NCBI GenBank assembly: GCA_007258455.2
Contig: VDFB02193867.1
Span: 524,687,692 to 524,751,691 of the forward strand
Direction of reading: 5' to 3'
Source of the DNA: Sequoia sempervirens
Lineage: Eukaryota > Streptophyta > Pinopsida > Cupressales > Cupressaceae
DNA length: 64,000 bases
Shown here: positions 45,191 to 56,060 of the stretch, in pieces
Position numbering within the stretch: the stretch's first letter is position 1
How the letters are laid out: each line of letters opens with the position of its first letter
The notes under the pieces: model-generated
Databases searched by the model: none
Told to the model about the DNA's origin: nothing
What the model saw: only the letters and a program-made list of their open reading frames with translations
Made by a program: the position numbers and the translations under genes

Positions 45191-45689
45191 GAGAAGGAAT
45201 CGGTCGAGCAGTGTTCGGTTCCCTACAAACCTGCCACTGACTGGTATTGCCTCGGCCTGAAGAATTTGGCAGCTATCAAAAGGGCACAGATGGCATGCCT
45301 CTTTTTCTTGCCAGGCACAATGCAGGTGGTTTGCAATATACGACAACTTAAGGTCGATGTCTAATCTCAACAGAAAATAGCTCTTCTAGCTACATTCGTG
45401 CCCAACCCCCAACTTCCATAAATTTCTTGGATTGTTTACAGATGAAGGCACCATCGATCTCTGTCATTGAAATCAAGGTTCAAAAGCTCTACACCAGCAA
45501 GTTCTTTTGTGTAAACTTTGTAAGAAGTTATGCCTTTTGATTCTGTGTTCTTTGCCTAAAGCTAGAATTTTGGTAATGGGTTAGCAATTCTATTTTGGTT
45601 CGAATACATTGAAATTTCATGACTTGTTGGTTTATTTTGCGAGGAAATTTGGGAAAAGCTTAGGTGGAACATCCACATCAAGAAGTGTT
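45191..45689 (+). other. leader and gag remnant of the Copia element
   Basis: No intact frame. A short frame at 45439 (MKAPSISVIEIKVQK) could be a relic of gag. The minus frame 45185-45370 is a shadow. Most of the gag capsid region seems to have been deleted. Confidence 0.4.
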
Positions 45690-46400
45690 TTAATTGCAGA
45701 AAACAAGGGCAAAACAAAGGAGAGGAAAAAATTCCAAAAATCGTGGGAAGTCACGAGGAAAATCAAAGGAAAAAATGTTCCAATCTAGAGACAAGAGGGA
45801 TTGTTGGTACTGTGGTAAGCTGGGTCATTTAAAGAAAGATTGTTGGTTTCGAAAAAATAAAGGAGACAAAAAGGAAGGAAGTAAAGAGGAAAATGTGGTA
45901 AGCAATAAATCTGATGAGGATGCTTTGATTCTTTCCCTTGATAATGTTGAAGATTCTTGGGTGTTAGATTCAAGGGCTTCATTTCATGCTACCCCCCATA
46001 GAATTTATTTTCTTGATTATGTCCAAGGGGATTTTGGGCTAGTTTATTTAGGAGATAACAAACCCTGTCAGATTGTTGGAAAAGGATGAATCAAGATTAA
46101 GTTGCAGAATGGGAATCATTGGCTACTACATGAGGTAAGGCATATTCCAAAGTTAAGCAGAAATTTAATTTCAGCAGGGCAACTAGATGATGAAGGTTGT
46201 GTTGTTACATTTAGTGATAAAAATTGGAAGGTCACAAAGGGTGTCTTAGTGGTAGAAAAAGGTGTGAAAGTAGGCACCTTATATCTTTGTATAGGTCATA
46301 CTTTTTCCTTCTACTTTAATTGTTACGAAAAAAGGTCAATGTTCAGGAATAGTTACTGCAGTTCAACAGGTAGAAGATCATACAATTGTTGTGGACTCTA
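45690..46400 (+). pseudogene. Copia gag zinc knuckle and protease
   Basis: A basic stretch precedes a CCHC zinc knuckle, CWYCGKLGHLKKDC (45802-45843), which binds genomic RNA. The protease active site is LDSRASFHA with Asp at 45967; the usual Gly of DSGAS is Arg here. A TGA at about 46087 and frame breaks after 46280 disable it. The later part, HIPKLSRNLISAGQLDDEGC, is the conserved segment between protease and integrase in Copia elements. Confidence 0.88.
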
Positions 46401-47150
46401 AATTAGCACTGTGGCATAACAGACTTGGGCATATGAGTGCAAAAGGTATGAAATTACTTCATTCAAATAATGTTTTACCAGGTCTAAAATGTGTTAACAT
46501 GGATTTATGTGAAAGTTGTGTGAATGGAAAACAAAAGAGAGTAAGTTTTCTCAAGGATGGGAAGCAAAAGAAAGATGAGAAATTAGAGCTTGTGCATACA
46601 GATGTATGAGGACCAGCTTAGGTATCTTCTCTCAGTGGTTCTCTGTATTATGTTACATTCATTGATGATGCAACTAGTAAGGTATGGATTTATTTCCTTA
46701 GGTAGAAATCTAATGTATTTGAAACTTTTAAAAAATGGAGAAGCTTGGTTGAGAATGAGATGGGTAAAAAGCTAAAATGTTTCAAATTTGATAATGGTGG
46801 TGAGTATTTCAGCAAAGATTTTGAAGATTATTGTTCCTCTAATGGTATTCGTAGGCATAAAATAGTTCCAAGGACTCCATAGGAAAATGAAGTGGCTAAG
46901 TGCATGAATAGAACAATAATGGAGTGTGCACAGACTATAAGATTGCATGTTGGGTTGCCTTTAAAAATGTGGGTAGAGACTGTAAATACTATTGTTTATT
47001 TAATTAATAGAGGTCCCTCTAATCCTTTGGGTTGTGGTATTCCAGAGGAAGCACAGAAAGGTAAGAAGGTGAGTTATTATTTTCTCAAAACCTTCGGTTG
47101 TAAAAAATTTGCACATGTAGATTCTGAAAATAGAACCAAGATTGATGCAA
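46391..47150 (+). pseudogene. Copia integrase
   Basis: The zinc-binding block LWHNRLGHMSAKGM...CESCVNGKQ is intact in spacing. The core aspartates are in VHTDV (about 46603) and KFDNGGEY (about 46790). The expected catalytic Glu in the ERMNRT motif reads KCMNRT at about 46899, so Glu is replaced by Lys. TGA at 46607 replaces the Trp of the DVWGP motif, and TAG at about 46880 replaces a conserved Gln. From 46892 the frame is open again into the polymerase. Confidence 0.88.
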
Positions 47151-48795
47151 AATCAAAGAAATGTATATTTGTTGGATATGGCATTGATGAATTTGGTTAT
47201 AGGCTTTGGGATTTTGAAAATCAAAAAATTGTGAGAAGCAGGGATGTCATATTCAATGAGAAAGTGTTGTACAAAGATTTGTTACTGCAGCATGAGAAGA
47301 AAGAAAATGATTATGCAGTGTTGGATGACATTCCAAACAATGATGTTTCAGTGGTTCCTCATGTTGGGCAACAACAACAACAACAAATACCACAAAATCC
47401 TGTGAATGTTAGACGATGTTCAAGGATAAGTATACCTCCAGAAATATTCTCTCCCTCTTTATATACTATTTTGTTAACTGATGTCGATGAACCGAAATAT
47501 TATGTTGAAGTTATGCAGGTGGATACCAAGGTTCAATGGGAGCATGGAATGGAAGAAGAAATGGACTCCTTGCTAAAAAATCAAACTTGGGAATTATGCA
47601 AGTTGTCTGCAGGTAAAAAGACTTTACCAAGGGTTTATAGGTTGAAAGAGGAAGATGGAGGTCAGAAGAGATTTAAAGTTAGATTAGTTGTAAAGGGATT
47701 TGCACAGAAAAAGGGTATTGATTTTGATGAGATTTTTTCTCCAGCTGTTAAAATGACTTCTATTTGTATTGTTTTAAGTATTGTGGTTGTTGAAGATTTG
47801 CATTTAGAATAGCTTGATGTTAAACTGGCCTTTCTCCATCATGATTTGGAAGAGGAAATATATATGGACCAACCACAAGCATTTGAGGTCAAAGGTAAGG
47901 AGAAACTAGTGTGCAGATTGAAGAAAAGTTTATATGGCTTGAAACAAGCACCTTAGCAATGGTACTTGAAATTTGATAGTTTTATGGTTGAGCAAGGCTA
48001 CAGCAGGTGTAATTCTGACCATTGTGTTTATTTTAAGAGGTTGGATAATGACAGTTACATTATTAAATATGTTTATATGTTGATGACATGTTTGTAGCAG
48101 AGTCTAACATGGATCACATAAGTGAGCTAAAACAACAGTTAGAAAAATATTTTGCTATGAAGGATTTGGGGGCAGCAAAACAAATCCTTGGTATGAAAAT
48201 TTGTAGAGATAGGAAAAATAGAAAATTATTTTTATCTCAGGCTAATTATGTTGAAAAGGTGTTGCAGAGATTTCATATGGAGAATGCAAAAGCTATTAGC
48301 ACACCTTTTCCTAGTCATGTTAAATTGACTAAGGATATGTGTCCAAAGACACAAGAGGAGGAAGAAAAAATGTCCAAGACACCATATGCTTCAGCTATAG
48401 GCAGTTTAATGTACGCCATGGTATGCACAAGACTGGATATTGCACATGTCGTAGGAGTTGTTAGCAGGTATTTGAGTCATCCCGGAGTTGAGCATTGGAA
48501 TGTGGTAAAATGGATTCTCAGGTACTTGAGAGGTACATCCAATAAATTTTTATGTTTTAGGGGCTCTAATACTAATTTAAAAGGATATGTTGACTCAGAT
48601 TTGGCAAGGGATATAGATACCAGGCGGAGTACCACAAGTTATGTATTTATAGTTGGTGGGATAGTAGTGAGTTGGATTTCTCGATTGCAAAAGGTGGTTG
48701 CTTTATCCACCACTGAGGCAGAGTATGTTGTTGCAACAGAGGCGGCAAAGGAGATGATATGGCTACAACTTTTCATGGATGAGTTGGGAAAATAA
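47151..48795 (+). pseudogene. Copia reverse transcriptase
   Basis: From the end of integrase, FGYRLWDFENQKIVRSRDV leads into the polymerase. Motifs are VQWEHGMEEEMDSL, KVRLVVKGFAQKKGIDFDEIFSPAVK, QLDV-type [18 protein letters not shown] and SLYGLKQAP. The catalytic YVDD is at 48076-48087, then KDLGAAKQILGMKI and SAIGSLMYAMVCTRLDIAHVVG. In-frame TAG codons replace residues at 47810 (Gln in relatives) and 47953. A frameshift just before YVDD moves the frame. Confidence 0.9.
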
Positions 48796-49015
48796 TAAGC
48801 TAGAAATTACTTGTTTATAGACAGCCAGAGTGCTATACATCTTGCAAAGAATTCTACCTTGCATTCTAAAACAAAACACATACAATTGAGATATCATTTC
48901 ATTCGGTCAGTGTTGGAGGATGGATAGGTAAAGCTAGACAAGATACATACAGATGTCAATCTAGCGGATATGTTTACAAAGGCGGTGACAAGGGAGAAGT
49001 TTGAATTCAAGTAAA
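48560..49015 (+). pseudogene. Copia RNase H
   Basis: The C-terminal RNase H of the polyprotein: GYVDSDLARDIDTRRSTTSYVF (first Asp), ALSTTEAEYVVATEAAKE (Glu), FIDSQSAIHLAKN (Asp) and the final HTDVNLADMFTKAV (Asp). Double stop TAATAA at 48793 and a TAG near 48927 interrupt it. Confidence 0.88.
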
Positions 49016-49054
49016 ACAGAGCAGCAAGGTCCAAGGTACTTATTTCTAGTGGGA

Positions 49055-49142
49055 GTTGTAAGTGCAACAATGTCGTCCAAGATCAGTCTCCAAGTGGGAG
49101 ATTGTGTTGGTGTGGAGCCTGATCAGTCTCCAAGTGGGAGAT
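49055..49142 (+). other. duplicated polypurine tract before the Copia 3' LTR
   Basis: GATCAGTCTCCAAGTGGGAG followed by ATTG occurs twice (49081-49104 and 49121-49144). The second copy abuts the 3' LTR start TGTTGG, and the first is followed by a similar TGTTGG. CAAGTGGGAGAT is a typical Copia polypurine tract. Confidence 0.85.
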
Positions 49143-49607
49143 TGTTGGTATGTGGCGACTGATCATGCTATACTGTACACCCTAGCATGTATCCTTACCG
49201 GGGTCTAGGGCTGGGCTAGGCCCCAGGTAGGGGTTCGGGGGCAGCAACCCTGAGAAAAAATTTCTTCCTACTTTTTCACGTCGTCACTGAAAAAGGGAAA
49301 AATCAACAAAAAAAGAAAAAAAACCCAATTTTGTAGAACCCTAATTTGGAAGCTTCTAACCTTGTTAAAAAGGGGTTCGGATGGGGATTACAGTACGATG
49401 AAAAATATAATTATTCGCAAGATTGTAATAGGTTTTTTCACTGGATAATAAAACCATTGGATGGCTGCGGTTTGGTGGATGTAGCCCGAATTGGGTGAAC
49501 CATGTTAAATTCTTTGTGTTATAATTTATTCTGTGTGTTTTAGTTTCTCTATTTATTAATTAAATCTACATTTAATTGTTAGATATCTGTCATTTCTAAC
49601 CCTAACA
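49143..49607 (+). repeat. 3' LTR of the Copia element
   Basis: 465 bp, TGTTGG...AACA. It includes GGGGTTCGGGGGCAGCAACC, which is partly missing in the 5' LTR, and GTAGCCCGAATTGGGTGAACC near the end. A reverse-orientation relative of the latter lies at 51049. Confidence 0.88.
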
Positions 49608-49680
49608 CTATTGTGGCCATTCATTTTAATATTTTTTGTTATGTGTTGCAACCAAATCATTTATTTCAAATAATTACATG

Positions 49681-49682
<2 letters not shown>

Positions 49683-49722
<40 letters not shown>
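49683..49722. repeat. (AT)n microsatellite
   Basis: About 20 uninterrupted AT units, beginning 75 bp after the Copia 3' LTR. Confidence 0.97.
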
Positions 49723-49726
<4 letters not shown>

Positions 49727-51001
49727 TAAATAGGCTAGTATTGGTGCATGAGATGAGGATTTGTAGAGTTAGGTATGTTGCCTTAGCATTCCTTATATTT
49801 TAAGAAGTTTGTAAAATTTGGTTTGGGTAGGTTCATCCCTATATTGTCAATTGTTTTTGTCTAATATGATCACTATTTAGAAGCTTCTCCAAACTTTGAT
49901 TCCATATGATGATCTAACACATTAGAATACCCCATAATAATGGAAAAAATTAGGAATATGTGATGTCTAATTACAATCCAAATGCATAATATTTGTGTCT
50001 AAAGAATTATTAGAATGGATAGCTTTGATGCCCATGAGGAATTGACGGATATTATTTTATTAGTATTCTTTGAATTCCTTGGTTATTGTTGTAATGACAT
50101 TGAATAAGGAGAGATATGAAAGAGGTAAAGATTAGGAGTTATGGAGTATATTTATCAAGGTAGGTAATGGCAATGCACTTAATGCACTCATGGACCACGT
50201 ATAATTGAGAAAGTAGGCTTACTATTATTTATGACATAATATATGACACATTAGTATTTAAGAGGAGTTATATTCTATCCTTGATATATTCTCTTTATCA
50301 ATGAGATATTGAATTTTTGTACTCATATTTTGGTGCCTAAATTTGTAACCTTCTTTTGACCTAATATTTGTAAAACATCTATGGTTTATTATTTTTAACT
50401 GCTCTATATATTGGAGGCATGTGATAGATGTTATATTATATGGTTATTTCTAAGCACTCTCATAGTACCAAAATATTGTTAGATTGAAGAATATTGTATG
50501 AATTGTATTGATGTACTTGTTTCCACTCGATTAATACAAGCTTAGGATCTCTAAGTTGGTGGAGGATAATTTTCTAAAAGGGTTTTTCCATGTACATCTA
50601 GTGTTATATGTGTTCACTCATTTTGATTTGATGTTATATGCATCTCTTCATGTTTTATATCAAATATAATGGTTAAGCACAAGTTTATCTTCTCCCCTAC
50701 TATATCCACCCACCACTACTTAGTCAGGACACACCTATCCAAAATAGATTAGTAGAGTGGATTTGAATAATTAGATGTGATAAACTTTATGTTTATACTC
50801 ACTATAATTATACATGAGTTTTTCAATATTATTATTAGAGATTATGATTTTGATTAGAGAGGTGTATCTTTCTAGAGGTGTTGTTTTCTTTCTTTTTTGT
50901 AGTCGGAGTAGTTAATTTAATAGATTTTGTAGACTTGCACTAGAAATGTGATTATAGAGAAATATACAATAAAATGAATGTAAAGATAAAATATAAAACA
51001 T

Positions 51002-51002
<1 letters not shown>
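49723..51002. other. intergenic sequence, no gene recognised
   Basis: AT-rich, without coding signal or clear repeat ends. Confidence 0.45.

Positions 51003-51048
<46 letters not shown>
51003..51048. repeat. (TA)n microsatellite
   Basis: About 23 TA units. It sits exactly at the left edge of the degenerate reverse LTR-like sequence that starts ACATGGTTCACCC. Confidence 0.96.
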
Positions 51049-51051
<3 letters not shown>

Positions 51052-51620
51052 GGTTCACCCAAAATGGGCTATGTCCATAGAAAACAACCATTCCTTCCTT
51101 TTATTTATCCAAGAAAATGAAGAGACACATCCTACAACACATTTTCTATAACATCCCCTTCTCTCTATCATAGTCTCCTCTCATAATACAATACACAACC
51201 ATAATACAAAGCCCTCATAAAAAGGGTTTGTCTTCTATGAAAAGAAAAGCCAACACGATCTCTATCACCAAATCTATGACCTAATGATGTTCAATCTAGA
51301 TTTAAAAAGAAAAAAATATATAAAATGTAGCTTTTAGGGATGTTTTCCCCAAACCCTTATTGGGCATGTGACCCCCAAATCCCTTTATTAGAGGGATGGT
51401 TGCCACAAACCTTGCAGGGGGTACCCCCTACAACCCTCCATGTTGAAATAGGCTCAAAAACCAATAAGATCAGGCATAACCAACAATTTATTTGTGATAG
51501 AAGCAATGGATAGCATATCTTGTGAAATGTTGGCAAGAGGAAATGGGGAAATGTCGTTTGGAGATTTTTACCCTAGTATCCCTTATGTAGTATGTGTATA
51601 CCCCATAGGATATACAATGA
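51047..51620 (-). repeat. possible degenerate reverse Copia LTR
   Basis: ACATGGTTCACCCAAAATGG at 51047 followed by GCTATGTCC is the reverse complement, with few changes, of the GTAGCCCGAATTGGGTGAACC region of the Copia 3' LTR. Further right, C-rich groups (CCCCAAACCC, GACCCCCAAATCCC, GGGGGTACCCCCTACAACCC) resemble the reverse of the G-rich LTR block. Ends cannot be defined. Confidence 0.35.
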
Positions 51621-52299
51621 GATAAAAAATTAAGTGTATTAGAAATCTATATCTATCAACATTCATATCTAACTTAAACAAAGAAAAAATTAAAATCCAT
51701 AAAACAAATATGTATTAAACCCATATAACTTTGTATAAATGAATATATTCATATATTAATTGCAGAAGTAGGGCTTAGTCTCTATTATGTATTTCAGTCT
51801 CTTTCTACATATGATTCTACGTGTTTTCTCTCTTACTTTGATATATATTGCATACATATATTAATTATGTATTTTATAGAGACATGACCCTTATATGGAA
51901 CCCTTTACTCTATCTGAACCTTGTTGGCTTGAGGTTCTACAAGTCCTTTGCAGTAGGTTGTGGTAATCTCTACTCTCTATCATATATCCTACTAACATCA
52001 TCCCCCTTTCAAAATTGTGTCTTGTCCTTAAGACATGTTTCTCAGTTCCCTAGAAGGATGTGTTTGTATATTATTTTGAGTTGCACCAATGCACTATCTC
52101 ATTGCTTCTTTACTTGCTAGAGTACCTTAATGTGACCTTGGGTGTTTATATTTGCAATTTTTTCCTCTATGTAAGATTGGTAGGTATTTGAATATGTTGT
52201 GTTGCATTTTTGGCTTCTCCTACAAGATTGCTCAAGTGTGCCAATTTGATGAGCTAATGGTCTCCCTTAGTTGCTTGGCTTGCATTTTGATTTGTTTTG
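51621..52299. other. intergenic sequence, no gene recognised
   Basis: The open frame 51848-52120 (+) has no domain features and overlaps the left continuation of the decayed minus-strand ORF region. Confidence 0.4.
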
Positions 52300-53890
52300 T
52301 TAGTTCCTACGTTTGATGCAGCCAGGTGTACATTTTTTTCTTTTTTTCTCTAATAGCTCCATCTATGTCCTTGAGTGGGTTGTATCAGGATGAAACCTGT
52401 ACTATCTAGGCCTCCAACTATATAATTTGATCCTTTAAGTTCCTCATGAGGTTAGGTCATTGAAGAGAAAATTTATATAGTACATTAGCCTCTATAATGC
52501 TTTCCTCAATGTTCTTTATTTGCAGCTCCAGTTGGGAATGCACTACTACACATTTCTTTGTGGCCTCCTCTACTTTCTTTTTCAAGATCTATTGTGCTTC
52601 TTACCTTATCTTGGCCCTTTGTGACTAAAAATTGGACTGCATGCCATCTACCAATTATTTAAGTTGCTACAAAGTGTCCCTTTGTATGTGCAATATTGAG
52701 TTCCTTAATGTTCACAAGTTACCTCTTCTAATTATTCTACATGTTATCCACATGCTGTTGGAGTATTTATCCTCTTGTGCTAGCATGAAAGATATCCCCA
52801 AGCCATAGTTTTGGAGTGGGGAGATATTGTCCAAGTTTACTTGGGATCCTATTATTTCCAACTGGAGTAGCTAAGGTGTGGGTACTGGTTACAATTATTT
52901 TTATTATGCTAGAAAGTTTTTGATGGATTCAATTGGAGAGATAGATGTGGATGCTTCTTCAATATTTTCTTGTCCCCCATGCTCTCTACCACTTGGTTGA
53001 TCACTTGCAATAGGATATGTTGCCTTCTTCTTTACATTTTCTTCTTCCAAGATAGAATCTAGAAGCTTCTTAGTGAGCTATGTTGTTTCCTTTTGTAGTT
53101 TGTTTATTTTTGTCTTATCACCCTCTTTTAGAGTGTTAACCCTCTATTTTGTGTAGAGATCTTTCACTTGGGCTTGTTCCAACCATTCATTTTATTTTGT
53201 GGTAAGGTCGGACCCTACCTCCTTGATGGCTTTATCCCTTATCTCCTCTTCTTATTTTATGGCATTATCCCTATTTTCCTAGAGTGTGATAACTATTAGT
53301 TTTGGGAATTCCTTGATTACCTCTAATATTTTGTTGAATTTACTTATGTACTATACTAGGATTTGTATTATCATATCTTTGGTATTTGTATCTGCATCTT
53401 CATAAACTGTGAGGACTTCTAGAAGAATACCATGATAAATGATGGCTTTTGTAGTCACCATAACATAAATTGGTGGATGTTGTTGTTCTGGTGTCTCAAG
53501 TTGTTGCATCTCAACTATATGTTCCTTCTTCTTTTTCTTTTGTGGAGGCTTCTATACATCTTCCACCTCTTTTTCTTCCTCCCTTTCTCTAAAAAATTGG
53601 ATTATCTTGCTTTTCCCCACTTGTTTTTCCCTTGCTCTATAATTCTTCTTCTTCACACTCATCTATATCAGAGCTTATGACACTTCTTGCATATTCGGTG
53701 TTGCTGCTATTTGTGATGAGGATGTAGGTCCTCTTGATTGTGTGCTAGTGGCTCCATACAACCTTTCATATCTTCTTGTGGCTGGTGTGTGAGTTTCTGG
53801 AGACGGTGTGGAAGAGGATGGTTGTGTTGCTCCCTTTGGTAGAATTATGCAAGGTGATACCACAATACTTCGGTCCCAAACTTGAGACAT
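52300..53890 (-). pseudogene. decayed coiled-coil ORF of a reversed retroelement
   Basis: The minus strand from 53890 reads MSQVWDRSIVVSPCIILP, a Pro/Ser/Thr-rich segment, then in shifted frames VEMQQLETPEQQHPPIYVMV, YEDADTNTKDMIIQIL, FNKILEVIKEFPKL and a Lys/Glu-rich heptad-like region. It ends in SQLELQIKNIEES-like sequence near 52500. Many stops fall where Gln or Trp codons would fit. A primer-binding-like site lies upstream at 55464-55476 in the same orientation, so this may be the structural ORF of a minus-strand LTR element. The family is not recognised. Confidence 0.45.
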
Positions 53891-53924
53891 GAAAATTTTG
53901 GGAGGGAGTGAAACATATTTCTTG

Positions 53925-54120
53925 AAATACCTTCATTCAAAGATATTTCTTCAAATAAAGGTCCTTCACTTGAATGTCTTTACATAAAAACCTTAGATTG
54001 AAGATAAAACTTTGATCAAAGATAGACCTTCAATCGAAGGTCATCTTCTTTCAAAGGTTCTTATTAATTTAAAAAAAAAACAAAGACCTTTGAGCAAAGA
54101 TTACCTTCACTTGAAGCTAT
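53925..54120. repeat. cluster of imperfect CTTYRAWYGAAG palindromes
   Basis: Eight or so short imperfect palindromes in 200 bp, such as CCTTCAATCGAAGGTC, CTTTGATCAAAG, CCTTCACTTGAAG and CCTTTGAGCAAAG, spaced 15-30 bp apart. They lie just upstream (minus sense) of the decayed ORF at 52300-53890. Together they could form several hairpins or be a degenerate tandem array. Confidence 0.6.
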
Positions 54121-55463
54121 TATTCTATTATTTTTTAAGAGTTGTATGAACTGACAAGCATAGTTGTTGATTCATTTTAGTGGAAGTGAATGCTACAAGG
54201 TGTGGATATGCCATTGATTTGGAACCACCATTATGTTGCATACCCTTCAAGATGATTGCTTCCTTTAGACCTTGAGTGGTCAACAAAATAAATAATGAAA
54301 AGAAAGGAATAGGAAAAGGGGACGAGGAGACAACCTGAATTAAGAGAGAATAGCACAAGAGAGGGGGAATGGGTGTATGTGCCATTAATATGGCATGTTG
54401 ACCCTTTACTTGGGTGGAAAATTGTGTAGGTCAAGTGGAAAAGAGGCACTTGACAGCCATTAAAATCCCCACAACCCCCCTTCTTGAGGCATTCATGTGA
54501 TATTTTTGGAGTAAGACATGAACAAAGTAACCTATGTGAGGAAGGGTATAATGCTAGTTGAAGAGGAAGAAATTACAAATGAAGGACATGCACAAATTGG
54601 GAGAGAAACATGGTCTCATGAAGTGCACAAATTGTAGGATATGAATGAAATGGATTGTTGAAGAGGCTTGAGAAAATCTCAAGCAAAAGAAACTAGCATG
54701 TGAAAAGGTAGATTGCATAGTCGTTGCCCACATCTTCCCTATATATGCTAAAATGAGAAATTTTGAATTGGGAATAAATATTTTTCAAACCACAAATAGT
54801 AGAAGAAATTGGTGAAAATGATGGTGCATAGAATGGAATAAATATTTTTGAAACCAAAAATATTAGAAGAATGGGGAATAAATGTGGTTTGGGAAATTTA
54901 AGGGCATCAATTTATACTAGAACATGAGATTAGTGTTGTATCTAGCCACAATGGTACTAGTAGGTAAGGGGTTTTTGGATACCCCTTGCCATTTTAAATA
55001 AAAAATTCAAATAAATATTCATGTAAAGGATTTTTTTAGCAACCTAAACCATATGGCCATACAATCAAGAAAGGGGAGTGATAACAAAAAAATTCTCTAG
55101 TCCCTAGTGGCCAAATCGGGTCAAATTTTATGTCAATATTCATCTCTAAAGTCTCTTGGGTCCAATTGCGAGGTCTATTTTATTCCAAGGGGTTATTTTT
55201 GAAACTTTCCCCTCAAAGCAATCATAGTGAACACCTAGAAAATATCATTTTTGTAATTATTTTTCAAAACATAGATATGTAAAAATAACCATAAATTTGC
55301 AACACCAAAATCTCAAATTAGTAAATCTCATATTGCATAACATATATCATACCTTAAAATTTCTAAAATCTCTCTACCATTTGACTATGACTTCAAATTT
55401 ACACTAGATCTACTGAAACAAGGGTTAAACCAAAAAAAGGACCTTTCCCACAACCACAACCAT
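54121..55463. other. leader-like region of the reversed element; no gene
   Basis: It lies between the primer-binding-like site and the decayed ORF. The frames at 54128-54385 and 54231-54449 (minus) carry no family signature. Confidence 0.4.
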
Positions 55464-55476
55464 GGGTCTGATATCA
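55464..55476 (-). other. tRNA-Met-type primer-binding site, minus strand
   Basis: On the minus strand TGATATCAGACCC differs from the common plant primer site TGGTATCAGAGCC at two positions. It is preceded by CCTAACA and two bases, as expected at the end of a TG...CA LTR whose + strand start is TGTTAGGAAAATT at 55479. Confidence 0.6.
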
Positions 55477-55478
55477 CT

Positions 55479-56060
55479 TGTTAGGAAAATTTATTAGGTT
55501 GATCAAACCATTTCCTACATAACCCTATGAGAGAAAATTATTCATACAAGATTAAAACAACCATAATACAAAGATAAAAAATATATCACACAATTACACA
55601 ATATATACATTGGGAAAAGCCTCAAGATGGAAAACCCAACCTCCAAAAGTATCCATAGTCAATGTATATCTCCATGTGTTCAAGTATGTATCTACACATC
55701 CCATGCCATGATTCATATTTACACTAAAAAATAGAGCTCAATACAATGATATCCACAACAGACAATGAACTAGCCAATCTCAACCACTAAACATATGCTT
55801 GCTTTTACAAAATCAAGTTCACACAAAAAGACCAATTTGTAAGGTAAAACGATGTGCCTCAAAACTATGAGTACATAAAACCATTGACCCCAACATTTAA
55901 TTTTTGGCACTAAGTTTCCCAATATTAACTATGTTTTCCATGTCTAACACACACATAAAATATCTAACCAATGTCATATATAAATTTATAAGTGATCTCA
56001 AATAAACATTTAATGTGGTTAAACACACCTCATAAAGGTGCACCACAAGTAAATATTTAT
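55479..56060 (-). repeat. probable LTR remnant of the reversed element
   Basis: It starts TGTTAGG (plus sense) next to the primer-binding site. The right border is not visible and no second LTR was found to the left of 52300, so the extent is a guess. Confidence 0.35.

Larger units (their letters stand above)
44649..49607 (+). mobile_element. Ty1/Copia retrotransposon with both LTRs
   Basis: The LTRs begin TGTTGGTATGTGGCGACTG at 44649 and 49143, and the 3' LTR ends CCCTAACA at 49607. Flanks CTAAT (44644-44648) and CTATT (49608-49612) form a duplication with one mismatch. The internal order is gag zinc knuckle, protease, integrase, reverse transcriptase, RNase H, the Ty1/Copia order. Frameshifts and many stops make it dead. 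At 4.96 kb it is near the usual Copia size, but gag upstream of the zinc knuckle is much reduced. Confidence 0.9.

Noticed and set aside
45185..45370. Minus-strand 61-residue frame in the Copia leader
   Set aside because: No similarity or context; it lies between the LTR and the gag remnant.
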